Shown one piece after another: positions 34,299-41,451 of a DNA stretch of 64,000 bases. Below the pieces are notes generated by a model. That model ran no database searches. It had not been told where the DNA came from and saw only the letters and a program-made list of their open reading frames with translations. The stretch's first letter is position 1; each line of letters begins with the position of its first letter. Source of the stretch: Catenulispora pinisilvae (lineage in GTDB: Bacteria > Actinomycetota > Actinomycetes > Streptomycetales > Catenulisporaceae); assembly GCF_015356865.1 (NCBI RefSeq), contig NZ_JAAFZA010000001.1, positions 108,400 through 172,399 on the forward strand, written 5' to 3'. The position numbers were made by a program, and so were the translations under genes.

Positions 34299-35261
34299 GT
34301 GGAACGCTGGCACGGCACCGCCGAGGTCCCGCAGGACTTCGGCCCCTCGGTCGTCACGATCGGCGTCTTCGACGGCGTCCACCGGGGCCACCGCGAGGTG
34401 GTCCGCAGCGCGGTCGCCCGGGGCCGGGCGCTCGGCCTGCCGACCGTGGTGCTCACCTTCGACCCGCACCCCAGCGAGATCGTCCGGCCCGGCAGTCACC
34501 CGCCGCTGCTGACCACCCAGCGGCACCGGGCCGAACTGCTGGCCGGCGAGGGCGTGGACGCGGTCCTGGTGCTGCCGTTCAGCCTGGAGGTCTCGCGCTG
34601 GGCGCCGGCGGAGTTCATCCGCCTGGTGCTGGTCGAGCGCCTGCACGCGCGGGCGGTGGTGGTCGGCGCCAACTTCCGCTTCGGGCACCGGGCGGCCGGC
34701 GACGTCGCGGCGTTGCAGGCGGCGGGGCAGGAGCACGGCTTCGAGGTGGTGCCGGTGAGCCTGCGCGGGCCGGAGGGCGAGAGCGCCGACAACCGCTTCT
34801 CCTCCACCCGGGTGCGGGCGCTGATCGCCGACGGCGGCGTGGCCGAGGCCGCGGACCTGCTGGGCCGCCCGCACCGGGTCGAGGGCGTGGTGGTGCGCGG
34901 CGACCAGCGCGGCCGGGAGCTCGGCTACCCGACCGCGAACGTGGAGACCGTGCCGTTCGCCGCGGTCCCGACCGACGGCGTCTACGCCGGCTGGCTGATC
35001 ACCGACGTCGACAAGCCGGAGAAGTCGGTCCGGCACCCGGCCGCGATCTCCATCGGCACCAACCCGACCTTCGACGGCGTCGACCGCCGGGTCGAGGCCT
35101 ACGCGCTGGACCGCGACGACCTGGACCTGTACGGCACGCACGTGGCCGTGGAGTTCGCCGCCCGGATCCGGGACACGCTGAAGTTCGACTCGATCCAGGC
35201 GCTCCTGGACCGGATGGCCGACGACTGCAAGGTCGCCCGGGAGATCACCGACGCCGCCTGA
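34299..35261 (+). CDS. ribF: Bifunctional riboflavin kinase / FAD synthetase
   Basis: This 320-residue enzyme makes FMN and then FAD. The N-terminal nucleotidyltransferase domain shows SVVTIGVFDGVHRGHREVV, LTFDPHPSEIVRP, VVVGANFRFGHRAAGDV and SSTRVRALIADGG. The C-terminal kinase domain shows VVRGDQRGRELGYPTANVE, PTDGVYAGWL and ISIGTNPTFDGVDRRVEAY. GTG 34299 (VERWHGTAEVPQDFG) is chosen because AAGGCAGG precedes it and homologues start there; an upstream TTG adds 13 unrelated residues. It follows truB as in Streptomyces. Confidence 0.97.
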   Translation: MERWHGTAEVPQDFGPSVVTIGVFDGVHRGHREVVRSAVARGRALGLPTVVLTFDPHPSEIVRPGSHPPLLTTQRHRAELLAGEGVDAVLVLPFSLEVSRWAPAEFIRLVLVERLHARAVVVGANFRFGHRAAGDVAALQAAGQEHGFEVVPVSLRGPEGESADNRFSSTRVRALIADGGVAEAADLLGRPHRVEGVVVRGDQRGRELGYPTANVETVPFAAVPTDGVYAGWLITDVDKPEKSVRHPAAISIGTNPTFDGVDRRVEAYALDRDDLDLYGTHVAVEFAARIRDTLKFDSIQALLDRMADDCKVAREITDAA

Positions 35262-35309
35262 GGCGTTCATCACACCGGGTGTCGCCCAGCTCACAGGGGT
35301 GAACACCTG

Positions 35310-35335
35310 GGAATACCCCTGCCCTGAGCCCGGTT
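35310..35335 (+). promoter_or_regulatory. SigR-dependent promoter of sigR (autoregulatory)
   Basis: GGAAT (35310-35314) and GTT (35333-35335) are exactly 18 bp apart, matching the established SigR consensus GGAAT-N18-GTT. Transcription would start near 35342. A 7-bp inverted repeat CAGGGGT / ACCCCTG (35294-35321) brackets the -35 element. In S. coelicolor the equivalent promoter drives amplification of SigR under thiol stress. Confidence 0.85.
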
Positions 35336-35384
35336 GTAGCCCTTGAACCCTCCAGGGTCCGACCACGTTGTCGAGGGGACAGGA

Positions 35385-36170
35385 ATGACTTTGGCACTGA
35401 AGCAGCGCCGTCCGGCGGTCAAGATCGATTTGTCGGCGGCCACGCCTTGGATAAGCTCTTCGGGTACCCCCGAGGAGGTGAGGACGGTCGCCGTGACCGC
35501 AGACGACGCACGTGGCGAGGCCGTCATCGCCGAGGCCGTCTCCCCGGAGCAACCGGCCCCCGCCGACGCGCCGCGGGTGGACCCCGGGGAGTCCGAGGAC
35601 GCGCGCAACGAGCGCTTCGAGCGCGACGCGCTGGTGTACCTGGACCAGCTCTACCCGGCCGCGCTGCGCATGACCCGCAACCCGGCCGACGCCGAGGACC
35701 TGATCCAGGAGACGTTCGCGAAGGCCTTCGCCTCCTTCCACCAGTTCCGCGAGGGCACCAACCTCAAGGCCTGGCTCTACCGGATCCTGACCAACACGTT
35801 CATCAACAGCTACCGTAAGAAGCAGCGCGAGCCCCAGGTCAGCCCGACCGAGGAGATCGAGGACTGGCAGCTGGCCCGGGCCGAGTCGCACAGCTCGGCG
35901 GGTCTGCCGTCAGCTGAGACGGTGGCGCTGGACCACCTGCCGGACTCCGACGTCAAGGAAGCGCTGCAGGCCATCGGCGAGGAGTTCCGCATCGCGGTCT
36001 ACCTGGCCGACGTCGAGGGCTTCGCGTACAAGGAGATCGCCGACATCATGGGGACGCCGATCGGCACCGTGATGTCCCGGTTGCACCGCGGGCGCCGGCA
36101 ACTCCGTGCGATGCTTGAGGACTACGCGCGGGAGCGCGGCCTGGTGGCCGCCGCGGCGGAAGGGAACTGA
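35385..36170 (+). CDS. sigR: ECF sigma factor SigR (SigH-type, thiol stress)
   Basis: This 261-residue sigma factor has region 2 in [39 protein letters not shown] and [25 protein letters not shown]. Region 4 is in [41 protein letters not shown]. SigR directs thioredoxin and mycothiol genes and is held by RsrA. ATG 35385 is preceded by GAGGGGACAGGA. A second start is likely at GTG 35493 behind GGAGGTGAGG, giving 225 residues, close to mature SigR of Streptomyces; the longer form would carry a 36-residue extension. rsrA follows after six bases. Confidence 0.95.
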   Translation: MTLALKQRRPAVKIDLSAATPWISSSGTPEEVRTVAVTADDARGEAVIAEAVSPEQPAPADAPRVDPGESEDARNERFERDALVYLDQLYPAALRMTRNPADAEDLIQETFAKAFASFHQFREGTNLKAWLYRILTNTFINSYRKKQREPQVSPTEEIEDWQLARAESHSSAGLPSAETVALDHLPDSDVKEALQAIGEEFRIAVYLADVEGFAYKEIADIMGTPIGTVMSRLHRGRRQLRAMLEDYARERGLVAAAAEGN

Positions 36171-36176
36171 AGCGCC

Positions 36177-36458
36177 ATGAGTTGCGGGCAGCCGCACGAG
36201 ACGCCGTGTACCGAAGTCCTCGATCATCTCTACGAGTACATCGACAACGAGATGCCCGATGAGGACTGCGCGGCGGTTAAGCGCCACCTCGACGAGTGCC
36301 AGCCGTGCCTGGAGAAGTACGGGCTGGACGCGATGGTGAAGAAGCTCGTGCAGCGCTGCTGCGGATGTGACGAGCCGCCGGTCGACCTGCGGGCCAAGGT
36401 GCTGGCCCGGATCCGGCAGGTGCGTGGTGAGGTCGCCGTGGGCGGTACCGGCGAGTAG
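36177..36458 (+). CDS. rsrA: Redox-sensing anti-sigma factor RsrA
   Basis: This 93-residue zinc-binding anti-sigma factor of the ZAS family reads MSCGQPHETPCTEVLDHLYE, with Cys3, His7 and Cys11. The motif HLDECQPC follows with His37, Cys41 and Cys44, the same positions as in S. coelicolor RsrA. RCCGC near 60-64 supplies extra Cys. Disulphide formation under diamide-type stress releases zinc and SigR in studied homologues. It is co-transcribed with sigR and followed by two terminators. Confidence 0.95.
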   Translation: MSCGQPHETPCTEVLDHLYEYIDNEMPDEDCAAVKRHLDECQPCLEKYGLDAMVKKLVQRCCGCDEPPVDLRAKVLARIRQVRGEVAVGGTGE

Positions 36459-36474
36459 CAAGACATCGGATGAT

Positions 36475-36503
36475 CCAGGGGCGCGCCTATGGCGCGCCCC
36501 TGG
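36475..36503 (+). terminator. First terminator of sigR-rsrA
   Basis: A perfect 13-bp stem (core GGGGCGCGCC/GGCGCGCCCC, extended by three pairs) with a TAT loop starts 17 bases after the rsrA stop. No T-run follows. Confidence 0.85.
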
Positions 36504-36516
36504 CGCGTTCCGGCCG

Positions 36517-36545
36517 GATCCACTCGGAAGAGTGGATCTTTTCTT
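36517..36545 (+). terminator. Second, T-tailed terminator of sigR-rsrA
   Basis: A perfect 9-bp stem (GATCCACTC/GAGTGGATC, loop GGAA) is followed directly by TTTTCTT, a textbook intrinsic terminator. Tandem terminators here insulate the HD-domain genes from sigR-rsrA. Confidence 0.9.
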
Positions 36546-36574
36546 GACTGGCGGGTAATTTTCCTCTGTACTCT
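36544..36574 (+). promoter_or_regulatory. Candidate promoter of the HD-domain operon
   Basis: TTGACT at 36544-36549, inside the T-tail of the second terminator, is followed by TGTACT after 17 bp or TACTCT after 19 bp. The stretch is AT-rich compared with its flanks. It would give a leader of about 225 bases before ATG 36809. Confidence 0.5.
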
Positions 36575-36592
36575 TACGTGCTTTGATCCATT

Positions 36593-36702
36593 CCCGTGGT
36601 CTGCCCCATGACCGCGGACGAATTTGGGAAGACGGGTGGTCCGAATGATCGCGATCGGGAGCGTCGGGGTTTAACCCTGACCGTACGACCGAGGACCACG
36701 GG
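36593..36702 (+). promoter_or_regulatory. Possibly structured leader of the HD-domain operon
   Basis: The gap 36459-36808 (350 bases) has no gene. Within it CCCGTGGTC (36593-36601) pairs perfectly with GACCACGGG (36694-36702). Its last eight bases can alternatively pair with GACCGCGG (36610-36617). GGGTTTAACCC (36667-36677) and GATCGCGATC (36648-36657) are smaller palindromes between. Mutually exclusive helices are typical of riboswitch-like leaders, but no known class is recognised. Confidence 0.35.
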
Positions 36703-36808
36703 CCGGCGCCGCCCCATGCGTCGGCCTGTGGACCCGTCGGGCGTTTCGTGACAGGGTTTTGCGTTGACCGGTGCTGACGCGCTCCCTGCGCGGACTGAAG
36801 GATGACCG

Positions 36809-39385
36809 ATGCCGTTGGCCGTGCGGTGTTACATCTCTGGTTTGGTGGCGGCAGCTCTGTCGGTCGTCGCCATGTTGCCGTTGTCCAGAACCGACCCGCG
36901 CCTGCTGGCGGTGTTGTGTGTTCTGGTGGTGACTGCCGAGCGGCTTTCCCGGGTGCGGATCGGCGCCTCGGGCTGGACGATGTCGGTCTCCCTGGTGGTC
37001 ACCCTCACGACCGTGGTGGTCCTGGCGCCGCCGGCCGCCGCCGTGGTGGGTCTGGCCACCTCGCTGACCCTGCCCCGCCTGCCGAGCTGGACCTGGACCA
37101 AGCAGTTCGTCAACGCGGGGATGATGAGCCTGGTCCCGGCCGCGGGATCGGTCGTGTGCTACCTGGCCGGCGGTCACGCCCCCGGGCACTTCCTGAACTT
37201 CCCGGAGTTCCTGCTGCCGGTCACCGCCGCGGTCACCACCTGCCTGGTGGCCAACGCCGTGATCATCGCCGGCTATATGCAACTGTCCAGCACCGCCCGC
37301 TTCATCGACGTGCTGCGCGGCGACGTCCGTCGCGCGACCATGCCGTACTACTCCTCGGGCGTGCTGGCACTGATCTTCCTGTCGCTGTGGCACGACATCG
37401 GCTGGTACACCGCGCTGCTGGTGATCGTGCCGATGTACATAGCCCACTGGAGCCTGTCGCAGTACGCGAAGGAGAACGCGGCGCACGAGGGCACGATCGC
37501 CGCGCTGGTCCAGGCCGTGGAGATCAAGGACTCCTACACCCGGGGCCACAGCGAGCGCGTCGCCCGCGGCTCGGAGATGCTGGCCAAACAGCTCAAGATG
37601 CCCCAGGACCGGCGCGCGATGCTGCGCTTCGCCGGCCTGCTGCACGACATCGGTAAGCTCGGCGTCCCCACGCGGCTGCTCACTAGCACCGGCGGCCTGA
37701 CCGAGGAGGAGTTCAAGCTGCTGTGCATGCACCCCAACCACGGGGTGGCGGTGCTGCGCGACATCCGGTTCCTGACCGAGGTCTACGAAGGCGTGCTCTA
37801 CCACCACGAGCGCCTGGACGGCCGCGGCTACCCGACGGGCAAGTCGGGTGATGAGATCCCGCAGTTCGCCCGCATCATCGGCGTCGCCGACGCCTTCGAC
37901 GCGATGACCTCCACCCGCTCCTACCGCGCGGCCCGCTCGGTCCAGGAGGCGGTGGCCGAACTCCGCCGCGGCGCCGGCACCCAGTTCGACCCGGCCCTGG
38001 TCCGCGCCTTCGAAGCGGCGTTGGACGAGGCGGCGCGTTCCGGCACGCCCTGGGTTCCCACGGAACTCACGCCGGCCGAACCCCAGCCGGAAGACGGGAC
38101 CACCGCCGCGGCAGTGGGCCCCTGGCCGCTTCCCAAGCGTGTCCCGGGCTTCTCCTTCGCCGACCACGACGACCCCTTCGTCCCGGCCGAGTGGTTCTCG
38201 GACTGGTACCCGAGCTGGCTGGCGCACGGCGGGGAACCGAACGCGGATCCCGGCCGGCCGGTGCCCGAGGTGCTGGGCGGGATTCCGGGGCAGCGGGTGG
38301 CGGAGCCGGAGGCGGACAACGCGGGCAGCGAGGCGGGCCCTGGCGCCGGTGCCGACGCGGGTGCGGGCGACACGGTGGGGGACGCGGGCTTCGACGACGG
38401 CTGGTCGGAGCGGATGCACTCGGCCGTGGTGCGTGAGCCGGGGCCGGAGCCGGATGAGGGGTGGGCTTGGGAGGACGAGGCTGAGGCGAAGCCTGAGCCG
38501 TCGGCTGAGAGCACTCGGTGGCCGCAGGACCCTGGTCTATACGGCGGCGTCGGCCTCGGCTCGATGCGGATGCGCGCGGCGACACCGGCACAGGAACCTG
38601 ATCCGCGAGGGCCGGCTGCCGCGCGGGAGGATGGCGCGGCTGCTAACGAGGACGAGGCTGATTCGGTGCGGCTTGATGCCGCGGCTCCGACGGCCGACCT
38701 CGGCTCGCGGGACAGTGACACTCCGGCTGGCGCCGGTGCTGAACCGGCGCATCTCGCGGATGCCTCCGCGCCGATTGCCGCGCCGACTGCCGAGCGCCAA
38801 GACAGCATGACTCCAGTTGCCGCGGACAGCATCGATCCGATGCCCTTTGTCGAAGCCGCATCATCGACTGTCCCCGCGGATCCGGCGCGCCTTGAGGATG
38901 CTGACAGCATCGATCCGATGCCCTTTGCCGGTGCCGCATCATCGACCGTTCCCGCGGATCCGGCGCGCTTTGCCGATGCCGCACCGTCGGCCGCCGACTT
39001 CGACCTCCGCAAGCCCATACCCGCCAGCCAGGAGCCCGCCCCCGCAGCCGCCGCCCCCGTCGCGAGCGCCAATAGCGCTGATAGCGCCAACAATGCCGAC
39101 AACGCAGACAGCGAAGACACCATCCCCGTCCCCCGCGCGAAGCCCGGCGACCCCGAAGCCTGGGCCCCGTCCCCCGAGCCGTGGTCCGCTCCCGAGCCGA
39201 CCGAGGCTCCGAAGGCTGCCGAGTCCGCCGACTCCGACCCCCGCTCCGCGTCCTCCGGCGGCCCCTCCTGGTTCTCGCGCGGGTCTTCCGCGTCCTCGTC
39301 CGCGATGCGCTTCATCGGGCCCGCAGATTCGGGCTCGTGGCCGCCGCGTGATCCCGAGGCGAAGGATTCCGGGAGGTCGGGATGA
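36809..39385 (+). CDS. Membrane HD-GYP domain protein (putative c-di-GMP phosphodiesterase)
   Basis: This 858-residue protein has about seven membrane segments in residues 5-215. A cytosolic HD-GYP domain covers about 222-410: HSERVA, LLHDIGKLGVP with the HD pair at 279-280, and HHERLDGRGYP at 332-342, followed by ARIIGVADAFDAMTS. All canonical HD-GYP residues are present, so hydrolysis of a cyclic dinucleotide such as c-di-GMP is plausible. The last 430 residues are an acidic Ala/Pro/Glu-rich disordered tail with a 26-residue tandem repeat. GAAGG lies before ATG 36809. Its stop overlaps the next HD gene by four bases. Confidence 0.9.
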   Translation: MPLAVRCYISGLVAAALSVVAMLPLSRTDPRLLAVLCVLVVTAERLSRVRIGASGWTMSVSLVVTLTTVVVLAPPAAAVVGLATSLTLPRLPSWTWTKQFVNAGMMSLVPAAGSVVCYLAGGHAPGHFLNFPEFLLPVTAAVTTCLVANAVIIAGYMQLSSTARFIDVLRGDVRRATMPYYSSGVLALIFLSLWHDIGWYTALLVIVPMYIAHWSLSQYAKENAAHEGTIAALVQAVEIKDSYTRGHSERVARGSEMLAKQLKMPQDRRAMLRFAGLLHDIGKLGVPTRLLTSTGGLTEEEFKLLCMHPNHGVAVLRDIRFLTEVYEGVLYHHERLDGRGYPTGKSGDEIPQFARIIGVADAFDAMTSTRSYRAARSVQEAVAELRRGAGTQFDPALVRAFEAALDEAARSGTPWVPTELTPAEPQPEDGTTAAAVGPWPLPKRVPGFSFADHDDPFVPAEWFSDWYPSWLAHGGEPNADPGRPVPEVLGGIPGQRVAEPEADNAGSEAGPGAGADAGAGDTVGDAGFDDGWSERMHSAVVREPGPEPDEGWAWEDEAEAKPEPSAESTRWPQDPGLYGGVGLGSMRMRAATPAQEPDPRGPAAAREDGAAANEDEADSVRLDAAAPTADLGSRDSDTPAGAGAEPAHLADASAPIAAPTAERQDSMTPVAADSIDPMPFVEAASSTVPADPARLEDADSIDPMPFAGAASSTVPADPARFADAAPSAADFDLRKPIPASQEPAPAAAAPVASANSADSANNADNADSEDTIPVPRAKPGDPEAWAPSPEPWSAPEPTEAPKAAESADSDPRSASSGGPSWFSRGSSASSSAMRFIGPADSGSWPPRDPEAKDSGRSG
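38825..38980. repeat. 78-bp in-frame tandem repeat in the HD-GYP tail
   Basis: Two 78-bp copies (38825-38902 and 38903-38980) encode DSIDPMPFVEAASSTVPADP-type units of 26 residues with a few substitutions. The repeat lies in the disordered C-terminal tail, is in frame, and looks like a recent duplication. Confidence 0.85.
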
Positions 39386-40722
39386 ACCACGCCAAGCCCC
39401 CCGCCCATCGGGCGGCCTTCGACGCTGACAGCGACGCGCGGACCGCGTGGGCGCAGAGCAATCCGGTGCTGCTGGTGCTCGCCTGCTTCGTGGCGTTCGC
39501 GGCGGTGGGGTCGTGCGCGGTCCACGGGTTCAGCCAGCCCGGCTACGCCCTCGCCTTCGGCTTCATCATCGCCGCCGGCGAGGCGTTCCGCGTGCGGCTG
39601 CCCGGCGGGCGCGAGGCGGCGCCGCTGGGGGCGGCCACCGCGCTGGCCTACGCCGTCATCACCGAGATCGGCCACCAGCCCGCGCTGCACAACGCGCCGC
39701 AGGCGGTCGCGGTCGCCGCGTTCGGGTTCCTGGTCGGCTCGGTGCCGCACCTGGCCGTCCGGCGTCCGACCACCCTGGACTACACCGCCCGCCGCTTCTT
39801 GATGGTCGCGCTGATCGCGTGGCTGTTCCGCATGTTCTACCTGCGCTGGGTGCTCGGGGCGCGGGTCGACGGGCCGAAGCTGGCGCAGACCACCGCCATG
39901 GACCCCGGCTTCCTCACCCACCACCTGCACAGTGTGTCGGTGGGCGCCGCCACCGCCGCGTTCTTGGTGCTGGCCATCATCAGCGACGGGCTGATGGGCG
40001 CGGTCCTGCAGGCCGGCCAGCACCGGCGGCCGATCCTGGCCGCGGCCCGGGACGAGGTGCGCTTCACCACCCGGGTCGGGCTGGCCGTGGTGGCGACCGC
40101 GCTGCTGGTCACCCTGGCCTCGCGCACGATGTCCATCTGGGTCCTGCCGGCGCTGTGCCTGCCGCTGGCCTTCACCCAGGTCTCGTTGCGCCGCTTCGCC
40201 CGGATCAAGGAAGTGCACCTGGAGACGATCAGGGCCTTGTCGCGCATCACCGAGGTCGCCGGTCTGACCCAGCCCGGGCACGCCCGGCGGGTGGCCCGCA
40301 CCTGCCAGCGCATCGGCCGCGAGCTGGGGTTGAGCGAGGACCAACTGCTGGACCTGGAGTACGCCTCGCTGATGCACGACATCGGCCAGCTCTCCGTCGC
40401 CGAACCCGTGCACGGCGGCCGCACCGCCCCGCTGTCCCTGCAACGCCAGCGCGAGCTGGCCCGGGCCGGCGCCGAGGTGATCCGGCGCGCCGGGGCGCTG
40501 GGCAACGCCGCGGAGATCGTGGAGCACCACCCGGACCCGTTCGGCGCCGCCGGCCCGCTGCCCAGCCGCATACTGCGGGTCGCCAACGACTACGACGACC
40601 TGGCCGGCGAGGCGCCGGAGCCCGCCGAGCGCACCGAGGCGCTGCGGAACATCCGGCTCGGGCTGGCCGTGCACTACGACCCGGCGGTCGTGGAGTCGCT
40701 GAGCCGGATGGTCGGTGAGTGA
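39382..40722 (+). CDS. Membrane HD-domain protein lacking GYP motif
   Basis: This 446-residue protein has about seven membrane segments in residues 27-265. Its C-terminal HD domain contains GHARRVARTCQRIGRELGLSEDQLLDLEYASLMHDIGQLSV (HD at 332-333) and AEIVEHHPDPFGAAGPLPSRILRVANDYDDLAG. The HHExxDGxGYP motif is replaced by EHHPDPFGAAGPLP, so this is a divergent paralogue of the preceding gene. ATG 39382 overlaps the previous stop as ATGA, so the two are translationally coupled and may form a heteromer. Confidence 0.88.
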   Translation: MNHAKPPAHRAAFDADSDARTAWAQSNPVLLVLACFVAFAAVGSCAVHGFSQPGYALAFGFIIAAGEAFRVRLPGGREAAPLGAATALAYAVITEIGHQPALHNAPQAVAVAAFGFLVGSVPHLAVRRPTTLDYTARRFLMVALIAWLFRMFYLRWVLGARVDGPKLAQTTAMDPGFLTHHLHSVSVGAATAAFLVLAIISDGLMGAVLQAGQHRRPILAAARDEVRFTTRVGLAVVATALLVTLASRTMSIWVLPALCLPLAFTQVSLRRFARIKEVHLETIRALSRITEVAGLTQPGHARRVARTCQRIGRELGLSEDQLLDLEYASLMHDIGQLSVAEPVHGGRTAPLSLQRQRELARAGAEVIRRAGALGNAAEIVEHHPDPFGAAGPLPSRILRVANDYDDLAGEAPEPAERTEALRNIRLGLAVHYDPAVVESLSRMVGE

Positions 40723-40811
40723 GTCCGGCCCCTGCGCGGGCGGGTACGGGGTGCGGCGTGATTGGATGCGCACGTACAGAGTTAGCTTGTGACTGCGAGG
40801 GAGCATCGAAC

Positions 40812-41027
40812 GTGGCCGAGGAAGTCCGCGCCGAGATGGTGGCCAACGTGTGGAAGATCGTGGCGGCCGAGGGCGACGAGGTCGAGGACGGCGACACCCT
40901 CGTGATCCTCGAGTCGATGAAGATGGAGATCCCGGTCCTGGCCGAGGTCTCGGGCAAGGTGTCGCGCCTGGCCGTCGCCGAGGGCGACGTGGTGCAGGAG
41001 GGCGACCTCATCGCCGTCATCGGCTGA
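40812..41027 (+). CDS. Small biotinyl/lipoyl carrier protein (TB7.3-like)
   Basis: This 71-residue single biotinyl domain reads AEEVRAEMVANVWKIVAAEGDEVEDGDTLVILESMKMEIPVLAE, with the target Lys in ESMKMEIP, and ends VQEGDLIAVIG. It matches the size and sequence style of the mycobacterial biotinylated protein TB7.3 (Rv3221c), which also lies by sigH-rshA. The partner carboxylase is unknown. GAGGGAG supports GTG 40812. It is convergent with bsaP; four 13-bp tandem repeats lie between them. Confidence 0.9.
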   Translation: MAEEVRAEMVANVWKIVAAEGDEVEDGDTLVILESMKMEIPVLAEVSGKVSRLAVAEGDVVQEGDLIAVIG

Positions 41028-41093
41028 GGGCAAGACACCAGAAAGTGCGCCGTCCCGGGTCGACCGGCGGCGCGCTTCGTCGTGTCCGGACCT

Positions 41094-41145
41094 GCTGTCC
41101 GGCTCTGCTATCCGGCTCTACTGTCCGGCTCTGCTGTCCGGCCCT
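41094..41145. repeat. Four 13-bp tandem repeats
   Basis: The unit GCTGTCCGGCTCT is repeated four times (41094, 41107, 41120, 41133) with single-base changes. The array fills the end of the gap between the convergent carrier-protein and bsaP genes, and the last unit overlaps the bsaP stop codon at 41144-41146. Confidence 0.85.
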
Positions 41146-41323
41146 AGCTCGTGATCGTCCCGTGCTCGACGCACCGCGCCGACCACCCCCGGGGCACGAC
41201 CTGCACCACCATCCGCCGGCGGCACTGCTCGCAGTACCGCGGCGGCTCCAGCTCCGCCCGCGCCGCGCACCGGTCGTGGCCGGTCGCGGCCGTCGGCTCG
41301 CCGCACTGCCCGCAGTAATCCAT
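41144..41323 (-). CDS. bsaP: Biotin synthase auxiliary protein BsaP
   Basis: This 59-residue Cys-rich protein has Cys4 and Cys7, Cys19, then the strongly conserved LEPPRYCEQCRRRMVVQVVPRGWSARCVEHG, with Cys31, Cys34, Cys51 and His54. That block is the hallmark of actinobacterial BsaP, which supports BioB, probably through its iron-sulphur chemistry. ATG 41323 is preceded by TACCTT six bases upstream and no Shine-Dalgarno, which suggests a leaderless mRNA. bsaP is usually linked to bioB; here bioB is 13 kb away, while a biotinylated carrier gene is next door. The assignment relies on recollected family sequences. Confidence 0.75.
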   Translation of the reverse strand: MDYCGQCGEPTAATGHDRCAARAELEPPRYCEQCRRRMVVQVVPRGWSARCVEHGTITS

Positions 41324-41451
41324 GCAGGCAAGGTAACACCGGCCCCGCGCGTGCCGCCGAACAGGTGACGGGGCTTTGGCCGCACCGAGTCCGGACCCAC
41401 TACGCTGCGTGATCACCTGACCACGTCTGTCCGTCCGCGGGAGGCCGAGCC

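Noticed and set aside
37921..40806. 961-codon minus-strand frame opposite the HD-domain genes
   Set aside because: It runs antisense to two genes with clear HD motifs, is low complexity and has no plausible start.
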